A stretch of DNA of 64,000 nt, taken from assembly GCA_002914805.1 (NCBI GenBank), contig JXTB01000101.1, positions 996,121 to 1,060,120 of the forward strand, written 5' to 3'. Both the position numbers and the translations under genes were made by a program. Below the pieces are notes generated by a model. The model saw only the letters and a list, made by a program, of their open reading frames with translations, had not been told where the DNA came from and did not search any database. Shown one piece after another: positions 41,435 to 55,310 of this stretch. This DNA comes from Parasponia andersonii. Its lineage: Eukaryota; Streptophyta; Magnoliopsida; Rosales; Cannabaceae. The first letter of the stretch is position 1. Each line of letters starts with the position of its first letter.

Positions 41435-41668
41435 GAGCTTACTTACTTAGGTCTTATCGACAGTAACTCAAGTCTACTTAATGGTAGTTACTTCTAAAAT
41501 ATCAAGTCCTAACTCGTAAAGTTTACTTAATAGTGGCTACTCCTAAAATATCAAGTCTGATCGCATATTTTTTCGTGGAGATTCGAACCTCTTACCCCAT
41601 AAAAGCAAAAACTCTAAATAAACTCGTATGCCACTGTGCGTGCCACCACCACTAGTGCTAATCCAACC
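41435..41668 (-). repeat. SINE-like element
   Basis: On the minus strand a TAGCACTAGTGG / GTGGCACGCACAGTGG region resembles a tRNA A box. About 60 bp later GGTTCGAATCTCC matches the B box well. The downstream part contains an internal direct duplication (TTGATATTTTAGGAGTA and TTGATATTTTAGAAGTA). No poly-A tail is seen, so the 3' limit is uncertain. Confidence 0.4.
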
Positions 41669-42083
41669 ATCATTTAGAACTTCAAAAATCATACTTTTGT
41701 GACTTCATGAAATATTAACTTTTATGGTAACTTATAGCAGAAAATTCTGAATTTTTTCATATTCCTACTCAATTTTGGAAGCTTCTATTTTGGTATTCAT
41801 TATTATCTCTCGTAGTGTCGCTTTCTTTTCATCTGTTTTTTTAGGGAATTTTCATCGATCATTTATAATTAATATTATTATCAAAGAAAATAAAGACTCG
41901 TGAGCTTTTCCATCGCCTCGTATTCAATTACACAGGATGACAGGTATCATGGAAAGGAAAATTATTAATAATATTATTATTCGAGTTTAACGATAATAAT
42001 AGTATAATTTTCCCTTTTAAAAGAATAATGTATTTTTTTTCCCAAAAAAAATGTATCATATTTATTGATTTATCTATCAAACA

Positions 42084-42437
42084 GTAAGGGTGCTCGTCGG
42101 ATAGAATCCATCCTATTTTCAGTTATATGATCGAATTAGGCGGTTTTGACAACCCGTCTAATGTAATCTAATCCGATCGAATAGGATTTATTTTTATTTT
42201 TGAAAATTTATTTTTAAATATATATTATATAAAAGTAAAAAAAAAATAGGGAAAATAGTAATAAAAAAAAACATTAAAATTATACTTATAAATACTAAGC
42301 TAGGCTAACCTGACCAAATTATTGGTCAAATTACAAATTTAAAATTTTAAAATTAGGCGGAATTCGAGTTACTAAAATGTAACCGAAAATTGATTGGACA
42401 GGTTAACTTGTCCAACTCGACCAATGCTGAGCCCTAC
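42084..42437. repeat. Probable hAT-type MITE
   Basis: It starts TAAGGGTGCTCG and ends GAGCCCTACT, giving short inverted AGGG(T)GCTC-type ends. Inside are TCCGATCGAATAGG and TAACTTGTCCAACTCGACC blocks of the kind seen in plant hAT MITEs beginning AGGGGTGCTC. No target duplication found. Confidence 0.45.
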
Positions 42438-45400
42438 TCTAAAGTCTCAAACCCTTGGTCTTTTTCGAATTTACGTCTATGGAGAGATAGTAAATGAGGG
42501 AAAAAGATGCATATACTACTTAGTTGAGATACAATTTTCATTTAATTTAGTAAAATAATGTCCATATTAAAAGATGCATGAGCCAAAAATAGATAAACAC
42601 TTGAATATATTTATTTTTTAAAAATTTATTTAATATAAATTAGATTGATTCCGTTTTAATTGGATTTTTATTATAAAATCTGCCAATTAAACTAATCTAA
42701 TTAAAATTCAAAATTTAAGATCCAATCTAATTATAATCAGATATCTAATTTTTGATAATTGAATTAGATTAGATTGATCGGTTTGGTTTAAATTTTGAGT
42801 AGCCTAATTGAAAAAACCATAGCTCTCCATGCCATGTATATTTTTTTTTAGATCCAAGCCATATAATGTGATTGCAAAAATTTGCTTCGTGATTGATGAT
42901 CGGCGATCCCCAAATTAGATATGTACACACGGTTCTTACAGTATATAAATGATCAAACAAGGATTTCGATCATCTTTACCAATAAATGTAGCACAATGTG
43001 TTCCAGGGCCAACTTTCTTGGATGAACTAAAAACTATATATTAAAATTGTATGGGGTTTTACACCATAGTGTCCATAAAAAAAAATTGAAAAGAAAGATG
43101 ATATTGATTCTCGGATCAAAATTGTATTAATCAATCTAAAACTCCATTAAAATTGAATATGTTGTTGGTGACTATAACATGACATGGGTAAATTTTCTTA
43201 CTATTTTATCTTGGTCATACTTAAATATACTGGCTCTCCATAAAGCTGTAAAAATTCTTCGAGGTGCAAATATGTAAACTATGGATTGATCTTATTATAT
43301 ATTGCATCGAAAAGTTAAACATAACTAAACAAAACAAAAAATATGCCATTGGATCTAACGGTGATATGAGCCTACAATCTCTTCTTTCGATGGATGCCCT
43401 TATGTTTGTCAGTAAATAAATTAAAAAAAAATAAAACTCAAACCGGTGAAAATACCAGCTTAATTAACGCGTACATAAACGTACAAAAACTAAATAAATA
43501 AGTAGTGCAATTATTAATTTGCAATACTTAATATATTTACACCCAATTTTTATTCTAAGATATATAAATATAGGTCACGCTGAAGGCAGGCGCATGATTA
43601 TGGCTACAGCGTAAGCTTGCGGAATTAACAATCTATCATCACCTTGTGCACATTCTAGTAAGTTGGTTTTCTTCAATCTAATAATAATGTAATACTAAGA
43701 TAGCACACATTGCTTGTATAACAATGGTCAGAATGTTTCACAGATTTCCCCATCAGAACCTCTAATAATAGTAGTAGCTAAAACCCAGTTTGGGTATGTA
43801 CTAAATTTTACACATGTTGGTTGCGATAAATTAATTAACTTGGACGGTTCATAAAAATATGGTGTAACATGTGTATTGGCATCAAGATATGTGATTAGTC
43901 AGAGGTGGTCTAACATCCTGAAGACCAGTCTGCATTGCATTTGTTCTAACCATGCATAATTAGAGGACAACTCATGAAATTTCTACTTAATGTTTCTCAT
44001 TTATCTTTTTTTTTTTTTTTTTGAAAAAAAATTGCTTTTCACTGGTATCTAAGCATCTTCATGCTCTGTGATATATTAGTATTACCAACGTTTTCTAAGG
44101 CGAAGAATGAAGAACATAATACATTTGTGTACAAATGCATAGAAGTAGCAATATGAGCAAAAACCATAGGAGGCTTATATTTGTGTACAAAGGCATATAA
44201 GAGTTTCAAGTTTCCAAAAGCTATAAATATGCATAAATTATATACTTTCCAACTTCCTAATGGCCTCTTTTCTCCCCCACTATTTAAGTACCACGAAAGC
44301 TAACTGAGGTTATTTTAATTGTTTCAAAATTTGAGAGATGTGTGTGAATTTGGAAAGTCAGAGATTTAAAAATTGATAATGACGAGTGTGTACGTTATTT
44401 TTTTTTACCGTTATAATAAGTGATTGTTATTAATTAAGCGTATTTTATTTTTTTTTAAAAAAAGATCATTCAATTTTTCCAACATTAAATTACCATTTTA
44501 CATTAAAATTTTATCATTTAATTAGATTAAGTTTGACTTTGACCCAGATCCTAGAGTTAGATTGGCTTGTTTCAACTGGCCAATACATGACCTTGTGTGA
44601 GCGAACCAAACTATAAGTTCTTCGGCTTAAATCAGGTCATAACTATAGGAGTGGACCAAGGAGCAAGGATCAAATTATAATCTCTTTTCAGATAAAGGTT
44701 GACGTGGAAATTACCACTTCAATTTTCATAGTTTTGGATTATTTTCTCTCATATTTTTTTCTCTACATAATTTTTAATTAAAAAAATAACTAAAACACTA
44801 AAACACATCATCTTTTAGCATTGATCAGACTCAGCTGTTTATGTATGGCCTGCAAAATCATATTGTATGAGAAATTACAGATAAACAAAATCAATGTTAC
44901 AGTAAAGAATTGATACTGGTCTATAGCACAGGACAGAATCAATTGTGACAATCTCTGATAACATGATCTTATAAAATCACTTAATGTGATTCTGATAACT
45001 TTTTTGATCAACATAAAGAATCTAAACTAGCTGGTTGGTCTTTGTACTAGCTTAAAGTTTTTATATTTTTCTTGCTCTTACCTTGTCTACAATTGCCAAG
45101 ACTCTTCTGAGGTTTTTTAATTTATCCTGGTCATGCATTTTGAAGACCATGCCAGCCAGCCAAGCAATTAACTTTCCTTGCCAATAATTAAAAATAAGTT
45201 TAACAAATCATATTCTTCCGGGATTTGACCACTGTTGATATTTTGCTTTGTTCAAATCTCACTTAACATTATTGGTAAGAACTAAGGATCTAGAACTTAT
45301 CTAATTAAGTTTTAATAGAAATCTGTCCGATTCTTCTTGTGTTATATGTTTGAGATTGAATTATTACATTGAAAATAATAATTTTACTTTCTTGTAATTC

Positions 45401-45593
45401 CATGTTGAGCATTTACTTTTGCTCAAAAGTGTTAGATCATTTAACCTTTATGTCACATAAAGTATGCTGAATATACGAGGTGTTGCCCTAATTGCCATTG
45501 AAATAATTAGATTTAGTTCACAACTTTCTTGAAAAAGAACCATTACTGATCATCCATTGAGTGTAACACAATCCAACCAGATTTTTATTTTTC

Positions 45594-45633
<40 letters not shown>

Positions 45634-47497
45634 GAAAAGCAAATACATCATTTGGTACAACATTTCTAGTAAATCATGCTGCTATGAATTGGAATTAACA
45701 AAATTTTGAGGACATAGACAGTTCATTATGCCAAAGAGTGGTGTTGCATCTTTTGTTTAACGATTGGGATAGCATGCCATTAGCTAATTTTTTTCCATAA
45801 AATAATGATTATATATTTTTAGATAATAACAACAATATGCAGAGTAACTGTTGTAAACAGAAAAGAACAAATTAATCTGTAAACTCCAATGTGCCGCTCG
45901 TACCACTTTGAGCCTTTAATACACCTAAAAATATGGGAAGAAAAGGGACAAAGTTTAAGAACGTTTGCAGAAGAAAAAAATATTAAGGCATAAACTTGCC
46001 GTTATGAATATAAGTGGCAGCCTTTTCACCGATAGATATAGGATATGTATATATATATATATAGTTGCTGATCAAATAAGTATTTTTTTTTTATACATGG
46101 TTATTATGGTTATGTATTTTTTTTTAACTGTTGGATCATATTTAGATAGTGATTTGACTATAATAAAGTGTATAAAAAGATGTATTTTATTAATATTTTT
46201 TTATTTTTTATAATAAAATAAAAAATATACATGTTAAATATATGTATATATATAAGTATATATATATAGGTGGCAGCCATTGTTTGATCTTGCACGCCAT
46301 TTGTTTTCTTTTGAATATGCATGTATATAGTTAATAATGTTGATCAAAGACGTGACTAGTACTATAATTTGAACAATAAACTATATAAAATCAAGGACTG
46401 TTCTTATTTTGTCATTTTTTTTCTGTGAATAAATTACTACGTAAAGACTTCTCTTTTTTTATTTTAAAAAAAAGTTACTACGTAAAGATAAGTTTAAGAA
46501 AGAACATCTCAGTCATATCACCTAGTCACAAATATTTTTGTAAATAAGTAAACAATTAAAACCACTTGTTATATAATTCCGAATTGTTCTATAACTTGCC
46601 AAAAATGAAAATCCAAAAACAAACCCACTTTTCCAAATCCATAATTATCTCATTTATCCTTTTATGCATAAAAAATTATTTTTAAATTCTTGAGAAAAAA
46701 GATGTATGGTCTGTAAAAGATGAAAAAAATACACAAAACTATAATGATTAATTAATGTGGCAAAGCCATAAGTGGGTGCTGAGAAGAGTCGAAACCGAAA
46801 GAAAGAGGTAACTGTTACTGAAAACTATTCCTATGGCCAGAGAATGGAGGAGAGAGAGCGAGTACTATATAGTCTATAGTACCATACGATTAATATTAAA
46901 AAAATCTCCTTTTGGGCATTAAAAATAAGAAAACAAATCAAACACTAACTTGGAATGAGAGCTAACTGCTCTCTCAATATCTCATACATATTTATTTCAT
47001 TTAATATATGCAACTCTGTAATGGAGTCAAAATATAAATTAAATTAAGCAACAATCACATATATATATATGTATAAATATTCATGCACAGATATTGTCTC
47101 CCTCCCTGTGCGTGAACCCACCAAGAAAAACCCTCCAATATTCTACTCTCTTAAGTCGAGAGAGAGAGAGAAAAAGAGAGAGAATTAAAAGACATGGGAT
47201 GGTGATGGTGGAGCTAGCTAGCTGCAGTTTTTGCTGATCTCAAGGCACTGCTTTTTAATTTTTCTTTCTTTATTCTGGTTTTTGTGTATGAATACGAGAC
47301 TCTGTCTCTCAACAAAGAAAAGATAAAGAAAGACTTGGTCGAGTTTTGGTTTCATTTTCTTACGAGTTTAGTTTGAGTTCAAAGCAAGAAAACAGAGCAA
47401 GAGAGAGAGAGAGAAGAAGAGAGAGAGTGAGGCTGCTGCAAAACCCGATGACACAATAAACCCGAGAAAGAAGAAAAGGGTTTGGAAATTGAGGCAA
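42438..47497. other. Intergenic DNA and 5' region of the receptor kinase gene
   Basis: No gene recognised in 42438-47050. A (TTA)n microsatellite lies at about 45596-45632. A TATA-like GTATAAATA is at about 47071, and the transcript leader of the receptor kinase gene probably lies between about 47100 and 47497; this leader is rich in GA repeats. Confidence 0.4.
45596..45632 (+). repeat. (TTA)n microsatellite
   Basis: About 12 uninterrupted ATT/TTA units in AT-rich intergenic DNA. Confidence 0.95.
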
Positions 47498-50400
47498 ATG
47501 TCGTCGATGCCCAGCTCGAGGCAACCCTTCTTCTCCTTCTTCTCTTCTCATTCATTATTCTCTATTTTCCTCTATTTCACGCTCTTTCACGCTCCTACTT
47601 CCGCCATAGCCGCAAGCCACGAAGCTTCTCTCCTCTTCTCATGGCTCCAACCCTCTTCCACTTCTTCTTCTTCTTCCTTCTTCTCCGACTGGAACATTCT
47701 AGACGACACCCCATGTAACTGGACCGCCATAACCTGCTCTCCTCAAGGCCTTGTCACCCAAATCCACATCGAGTCCGTACCACTCCACCTCCCATTACCT
47801 TCCAACCTCTCTTCCTTCAAGTCTCTCCAAAGGCTCGTCGTTTCAGATGCTAACCTCACCGGTCCGGTCCCGGAGGACATCGGTGACTGTACGGAGCTCA
47901 CGGTCATCGACCTTAGCTCCAACAGTCTCACTGGTTCGATCCCTCGGAGCATTGGGAAGCTTCGAAACCTTCTGGACTTGATGCTGGACTCGAACCAGCT
48001 CACTGGGAGAATCCCAGTTGAGCTCGGCGACTGTGTTGGGCTCAAGAATCTTCTCCTCTATGATAACCGGCTTAGTGGGCCAATCCCGGCCCAACTCGGG
48101 AAGCTGACCGGCCTGGAAGTGCTCCGGGCCGGAGGGAACCAAGACATTGTCGGAAAGATCCCGGACGAGCTCGGAGGCTGTGCTAATTTGACGGTGTTGG
48201 GCCTCGCCGACACTAAGATTTCGGGCCCGTTGTCGGCCTCATTGGGGCGGCTAAGCAAGCTTCAGACTCTGTCCATTTACACCACAATGATCTCTGGCGA
48301 AATCCCACACGAGATAGGTAACTGCTCTGAGCTTGTGAGCTTGTTCTTGTATGAAAACAGTTTGTCTGGTTCGATACCTGCTGAGCTTGGTAAGCTCCGA
48401 AAGCTTGAGCAATTGTTCTTATGGCAGAATAGTCTTTCTGGGGCAATCCCAGAAGAGCTTGGGAATTGTACTAGATTGACTAATATTGATCTTTCTTTGA
48501 ACTCAATTTCTGGTACTATTCCATTGTCTATAGGGAAGCTTACTGAGCTTGTTGAGTTTATGATTAGTAATAATAACGTCTCGGGTTCTATACCTCCAAA
48601 CCTTTCAAACGCTTCTAAGCTCGAGCAGTTACAGCTCGATACCAATCAGATTTCGGGTCTGATCCCTCCGGAGCTTGGGAAACTGTCTAAGCTTAATGTG
48701 TTCTTCGCTTGGCAGAACCAGCTTGAGGGAAGCATTCCTTCCTCTTTGGCTGGGTGCAGTAGTCTTCAGGCCTTGGACTTGTCTCACAACTTCCTCACTG
48801 GCACTATACCCCCTGGCTTGTTTCAGCTTCAGAACCTTACTAAGTTGCTCTTGATTGACAATGATATTTCGGGTTCGATACCTCCGGAGATCGGTGACTG
48901 TGGCTCCCTTGTTCGACTCCGGCTTGGGAACAATCGAATTTCTGGTGGCATCCCAGCAACAGTTGGAGGGCTTAAGAGCTTGAACTTTCTTGATCTCTCT
49001 GCGAATCGCCTTTCTGGTATGATACCGGATGAGATTGGAAGCTGCACAGAGTTGCAGATGATAGACCTTAGCAACAATACATTGGAAGGTCCCCTGCCTC
49101 ATACTTTGTCCTCTCTATCAGGACTTCAGGTATTGGATGTTTCTGCCAATAGATTTTCGGGCCAGATACCCGCGAGTTTTGGCCGTTTGATTTCATTAAA
49201 CAAGCTCATTTTAAGGAGTAATTCATTCTCTGGATCAATTCCTTTGTCTATTGGCCTCTGTTTGGGTCTACAGTTGCTTGATCTTAGCAGTAATGCGCTC
49301 ATAGGCTCCATACCGGAGGAATTGGGTCGGATTGAAGCTCTTGAAATTGCTCTGAATCTTAGCTGCAATGGACTTTCGGGACCAATCCCACCTCAGATAT
49401 CTGCTCTCACCAAGCTTTCCATACTTGATCTCTCACATAACATGCTTGAGGGGGATTTGGGTCCATTAGGATGGCTTGATAATCTTGTCTCTCTTAATGT
49501 GTCTTACAATAACTTCTCGGGTTATCTTCCAGACAACAAGCTCTTCAGGCAGTTATCTCCAACTGATTTGGAAGGGAACAAAGGGCTATGCTCTTCGAAT
49601 TCGATCCGGGATTCTTGTTTCTTAAGTGAAGTTGGCCGGACTGGACTAGGCAGAAGCGAAAATGACATAAGGCGATCGTGGAGACTTAAGCTGGCAATAG
49701 CTCTGCTGATCACACTGACAATAACAATGGTGGTGATGGGAGTAATCGCAGTGATCAGAGCACAAAAAACGATCAGAGATGGCGATGAGGACTCGGAATT
49801 GGGTGACTCGTGGCCTTGGCAATTCACTCCATTCCAAAAGCTAAACTTCTCAATTGATCAAATACTAAGTTGTCTTGTGGACACCAATGTGATAGGCAAA
49901 GGTTGTTCTGGGATTGTTTACCGGGCTGATATGGACAATGGCGAAGTTATAGCAGTGAAGAAGCTATGGCCAGCTACTGCAGCTGCAGCGGCCACAGGTT
50001 GTGTTGATGAGAAGTCTGGTGTTCGAGATTCGTTCTCAGCCGAGGTGAAAACTCTTGGCTCAATCCGTCATAAGAACATTGTTAGGTTTCTGGGTTGTTG
50101 TTGGAATCGAAACACAAGGCTGCTCATGTATGATTACATGCCTAATGGGAGTTTGGGCAGTCTTCTTCATGAGAGGACAGGAAACAATGGCTTGGAGTGG
50201 GAGCTTAGGTACCAGATTTTGCTTGGTGCAGCTCATGGTCTTGCTTATCTACACCATGATTGTGTTCCTCCCATTGTTCATAGGGACATCAAGGCCAATA
50301 ACATCCTTATTGGTCTTGAGTTTGAGCCTTATATTGCTGATTTTGGACTAGCTAAGCTGGTTGATGATGGCGATTTTGCTCGGTCCTCCAACACTGTGGC

Positions 50401-51395
50401 TGGCTCTTATGGATATATTGCCCCAGGTAAGTTTTTCTCTCAATCACTCGATATGTTACTATATCTTGAAAACATGCGTCTGGTTTGTAATCCAAGTAAT
50501 GAGCATTTGATAATTAGTTTGTACCCGTGATTAAATTAAGTAATTTTTTTAAATTTGCATAGGCCTTAGATTAACAATATCTGAGTATAGTTTTTGATTT
50601 AAAAATTACAAAGAGGCATGTGGTTGTGAGAAGAAAACATCTTGTATTCAGTTTTCATGGACTTTTAGTTGTACTACTGGAAAAAATATCCCTCCTTTTC
50701 AAGATATCCGAGTACAAAAAAAGGAATTCAAATCAAAAATCGAACACACTTATATTTGTTTTATCTTCGTTTTGAACTGAAATTGCGAAACTTCTTATGA
50801 ACCCTTTTATGAACACAATCAAAGGTAGTTTTCGATACATACTTTTGCTGCTTTTCTTTCAGAATATGGTTATATGATGAAGATCACAGAAAAGAGCGAT
50901 GTTTATAGCTATGGCGTTGTTGTATTAGAAGTCTTGACGGGCAAGCAACCAATAGATCCAACGATACCTGATGGACTACATGTAGTGGATTGGGTGAGAC
51001 AGAAGAGGGGAGGGATTGAAGTATTGGACCCAAGCTTGCGTTCTAGATCAGAATCAGAGATAGAGGAGATGATGCAGGCTTTAGGCATAGCCTTGTTGTG
51101 TGTAAACTCATCCCCTGATGAAAGACCAACCATGAAAGATGTCTCAGCAATGCTCAAGGAGATCAAGCATGAAAGAGAAGAGTATGCTAAAGTTGATGTG
51201 CTTCTCAAAGGATCTCCTGCAAATAATGATCATTCCCAAGGAAATAAGAAGAGCTCTAATGGAGTCTTTGGAACTTCATCTTCAGCAGCAGCCATGGCAA
51301 AGCAAAACTTGTACCCTAAAAGCAATAACACAAGTTTCTCTGTTTCCTCACTTCTTTACTCATCTTCCTCTAATGCCAAAATGGGCTTTAAGTGA
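47498..51395 (+). CDS. RGI1/2-like: LRR receptor-like kinase, RGI/RCH clade of subfamily XI (2 exons, 1153 aa)
   Basis: Exons are 47498-50426 and 50863-51395; the single intron splits the kinase activation segment after GSYGYIAP, as is usual in this subfamily. Order: signal peptide (1 to about 38), LRR N-cap with CNWTAITC (C73), about two dozen 24-residue LRRs, transmembrane helix (about 730-754), and Ser/Thr kinase with glycine loop GKGCSG (800-805), ATP lysine K821, HRD 928-930 and DFG 948-950, all intact (RD kinase). RAGG at 210-213 and RLR at 473-475 match the RxGG and RxR motifs reported for receptors of sulfated RGF/GLV peptides. The family sits at the plasma membrane and controls root meristem size. 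The kinase end is very close to Arabidopsis RCH1/RCH2. The first ATG in frame with the signal peptide was chosen; M4 is an alternative. Confidence 0.94.
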
Positions 51396-53522
51396 GTTGT
51401 TAGTTGTGCAGAGGAGTTCGTCATTATTATTGCAATTATCATTAGTTTTCTTCAGTTTGGTTTAAGTATTTGTTCTATTGATGTAAAGAAAAAAAAGTTC
51501 ATATTTGTAATAAACTGAGTGCAGAGCAAAACAAAATAGAGCCTACAGAGAGTGCAAGGTTTATTTATTTATTATTATTATTTTGCCTACTCCTATATTT
51601 ATTTTCATTGTAACCTTTGAGATCATAGATAAATGTAGAAGAAACCAAGTCAAACTTTATCCTTACCCCAAATAAAATTTTTGCTTGGATTCTCAAATTC
51701 CATAGAGTAAGCTACAATAATGTGATCCACAATAAATCTTTTTCTTTTTCTTTACCTATTTTGGACAAAACTAACCGAGACTTTCATGATGGAAAGAATC
51801 TAGTGAGAAGTCCAGAAAAGGTCCATGCCCAGATAAAGATAGAAGACTGAACAAATCACAAAATGATTTGACCTTAAAATCCTGCCAGGTGGGTCCCAAA
51901 AAGTGAGTAATAAATTCTATCATGTTGTTCCATTATTAATGGTTTGTGCGTATTTTGGGGGAGTGGGGTCTGTGATTCCAATTTTTTTCTAGTTTTTCCA
52001 GTTGGTGGACCGTATGAGAGAATTGATTCCTATTTTTGCACTTTGACACTTTTGTGTACCTTTTCAAAGATTTTAGACTGCTGTGCTGCTTTTGAGCAGG
52101 TACAGGCTTTCTTTATAGAAAGGTCTGCTCTTTTAGACTTTCAGTAATAAAAGTACACACAATGTTGTGTTCTGTACATTACCCAAAAAAAAAAAAAGGG
52201 TTGTGTTCTTTAAGCAAAGTTTGGTTAGAAAAATTTGCTCCTGAGTTATGATCTAATAATTGATTGATTTTTTTTTTTTGTTGGTAGGACAAAGAAATAC
52301 ATGGTAAATCCTGATACTTCATTTTTTATTTCCACAAAAAAATCTTATTTTTTCAAAATTATAAGCAAAACCTTTGATTTTTTTTTTTTTACCCCCTAAT
52401 ACTAAAAGAGGGACGGAGGTATGCTCCAAACCTCGTTAAGGAGAATGTTCGATGAAGAGCCTTTGGGAGAGCCTTATCTCATCGGAAGATACTAACGTAG
52501 GCTCCCAGGTATGTAACTTTGCATAACCGTAAGTCCCTAACAATTGAACTACCACACTCGGTAGTAAAACTTTTGAATTTAGTTTTTAATCTTTCATATT
52601 TTTCACTGGTCAAAGTAACTAATCAAAATTAGTGAATATAACTTCAAATTTATCCTCCGAAACTAATAATCTAAAACAAAAACAAATATAAGATTTAAAA
52701 TTGATCAAAGAAGATAAAATATAGCGTATATTAGTATCCAAATATGATATAACTGAATGTAGTGTATCGCGTTTTGTTTTGTCACGATTTTTAAGATTCG
52801 TATTTCATTGGTTGAGTTTTTACGTGTAAAGGGTATATTTGTATTTTAACTAAATACTCTTAACATAAAGAAATTAAAACCAAAATCAAATGTCTAGATT
52901 TCAAATATTTCTGAATGATTTTTTTTTTTTTAAATGGGAGAATGCTTGTTTAATTCTCCCAATAAAATTGTTGTGATTTTCTAAATTAATCTGATTATCG
53001 TAATGTAAGAAAAATTGCATCTAGTTGGAAATTACTTAACTTCTGGAATTCAAATCTTCTTCAAATTTTGGGGGTATCAAATTCATGTTTAACCAATGAC
53101 CGAATCGTGACTCAATATGCTAGAAGATTAAAGAAAACGTTAAATTGAAAAAAAAAATAGATATATTCAAATAACAAATGATTTTAACAAAAAACATTTC
53201 TTTTATCAAATTTTGAACATGAACAAGGATATCAAAATTGGACAGATAATATATAAGCAGAGTTCTACCTTATGTACAGAACAACCTAGAGATTGGAATT
53301 CAAAACACAGGCCAGTACAAATATTTAGAAATTTAACACAGCTAGGTTGATATAAACAAGAAGATCATGCACGCATTAATAATAACACAAATGATTAATT
53401 ATTAACAAAACCGAAAATGTATGATTTAAATTAGGCTCATTTACAACAAGATCTGGGAATTGAAAATAACATCTAACATCTTATCCTATCCTTTATTGAG
53501 CATTTGTGTAAAAGTAGAAAAT
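51396..53522. other. Intergenic DNA between convergent receptor kinase and LEA-like genes
   Basis: It holds the 3' UTRs of both neighbours and no recognised gene. 52400-52560 is less AT-rich and looks like a dispersed repeat (it includes a tRNA-like GTGTGGTAGTTCAATTGTTA on the minus strand), but I cannot assign it. Confidence 0.4.
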
Positions 53523-55197
53523 TCACTTGTCACCGGTAAAGTCCTTAACAACATCGGTCGCTTTCTGGGCTATACCCAGAGCTCCCGAGACTGAGCCCTT
53601 GGCTTTATCTTTGATGCTGTCAGCTGTTTCCGACACTTTTTCTGTTGCCTCCTTTGTTAGTTTGCTGACCTGCTCTCCCATATATAACATGCAAATTAGT
53701 AGCTAAACTGTCTCATATGTTTATTCCAATAATTAATAATTATTGCTCCAAAATTATAATAATGTTATTCATCACCACAGATAATAAAATATTAAAACTA
53801 CAAGTGTAAAGTGTGTGCCATTACTATATGCATAAATAATAGTAATGAGAAATTTTTTTAGAATGAAAAGGAAAAAAGAGAATTCTAAATGTTTGTTACT
53901 AAGTTTCTATTCAATATTGATCAACTATTAAGAAGTAAAATCAGAAACATACAAATAACATATATAGTGTTTCGGGAAAAAAAAAAATTCACACATAGTA
54001 ATTAGTCAATTTTATTTATTTATTTATTTTTGAAAATTCCAATATGCCAAATGTTTTTTGTTTAAACTAATAAATATAAGGCCTTAAGGATGTATATGCT
54101 TTATATTAAAAATAATAATGTGACTGAAAATGTTGGAAAAAAATTTGGTTAAAATAAATATTAAAAATAAAACTAACCTAAAAAGTAAAACATTAAATCG
54201 AGGCGCAAAGTGGATAAACAAATAAATGAATATGGTAACATAAAAAAATAACCCAAAAAAAAAAAAGAAAAGAGTAAGAGCATTTAGAGAAATAAGGAGA
54301 GGATTAACTTGAAAGGTATAAATTAAATAGGAACAAGTTGATGAAAACAAAAAATTAATATATGGGGTAAAATTAAAAATTGCCCAAAATAAAAGCTTAC
54401 AGTTTTGGCAGTGGTTTCCACTGTATCCCTTATGAACTCGCAGGTTTCCCTAACTTCCTTTGCCCCACTTTTAACCGCTTCTGCTGCTTCTTTCGCCTTC
54501 TCACATGCATCTATTTCCTCTTTTTCCTTCTTTGACTCTGACTGTTAATATAATTCACACCAAAATTAATTTGTTAAATTTCATGCGTGCTATATGTATA
54601 CATCTAATTTAATAATAAATCATAACTCACACTAATTAATCACTCCATCTGCAAGAGAAAGTTATAAAAGTCATTTCTCTTGATATATTATTTAATCTGG
54701 AAGAGTACATATTCGATGAATATGTGCTACTAATCCCTTCCAAATTAAGTTAATTATTCCACCAATATAATTAATTTAATTTGAATTATATATAGCTGGA
54801 TGTAATTAGACAACTCTCCCCTTTTATATATATAGATGTATATAATTTCTACAGCTACGGATTTATAAATATCCATACCATCCAACAGTATTTAAGCTAG
54901 CTAGCAATGTCTTAGCTAGAACCGTGCCTTGTAAACATGATTATAAACAAACCAAACGTTCTATGATCCAGAATAATTACAAGCAAATCAAACAAAAAAT
55001 CTTTCTTAAAAATGAAATTCAACCAAAAATAAAAAAATAGTACATTACACATAAATATACAGAAGATAATTACAAGTACTCACTTGAAGCGGCCTTGTGG
55101 CAGCAGTGACAAAAGCTCTCGATCTGTAAGCACTTTGTGATATGGCTGCGGCTAAGAATGTTGAAAGTTTCACACTACGTATTAAGCTTGAAGACAT
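53523..55197 (-). CDS. LEA-like small protein, probably organelle-targeted (3 exons, 133 aa)
   Basis: Exons in transcript order are 55197-55084, 54541-54401 and 53669-53523, all with GT-AG borders and phase 0. Residues 1-38 (MSSSLIRSVKLSTFLAAAIS then QSAYRSRAF) are rich in Ser, Arg and Ala and free of acidic residues, as in a mitochondrial or plastid presequence. The rest is hydrophilic and helix-prone with Lys/Glu/Ala/Thr repeats (EKAKEAAEAVKSGAKEVRET, TKEATEKVSETADSIKDKAK, GIAQKATDVVKDF), the 11-mer-like pattern of group 3 LEA proteins. Such proteins are disordered when wet and protect membranes or proteins during drying. It resembles the Arabidopsis At4g13230 LEA-family protein (recalled). 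Precise role unknown. Confidence 0.85.
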
Positions 55198-55300
55198 CTT
55201 AAATTTTGCTTTTGTTATAAGTTTACAATTAGCTAAGCTGGAGCAGTTAAGTTTAATTTGTCATATGATACTATAGCTTGGGAGGTGGAAAAGTAAGTAA

Positions 55301-55310
55301 TTTATATATA
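55301..55310 (-). promoter_or_regulatory. TATA box of the LEA-like gene
   Basis: A TATATATAAA-type motif lies about 105 bp upstream of the ATG on the minus strand. Confidence 0.5.
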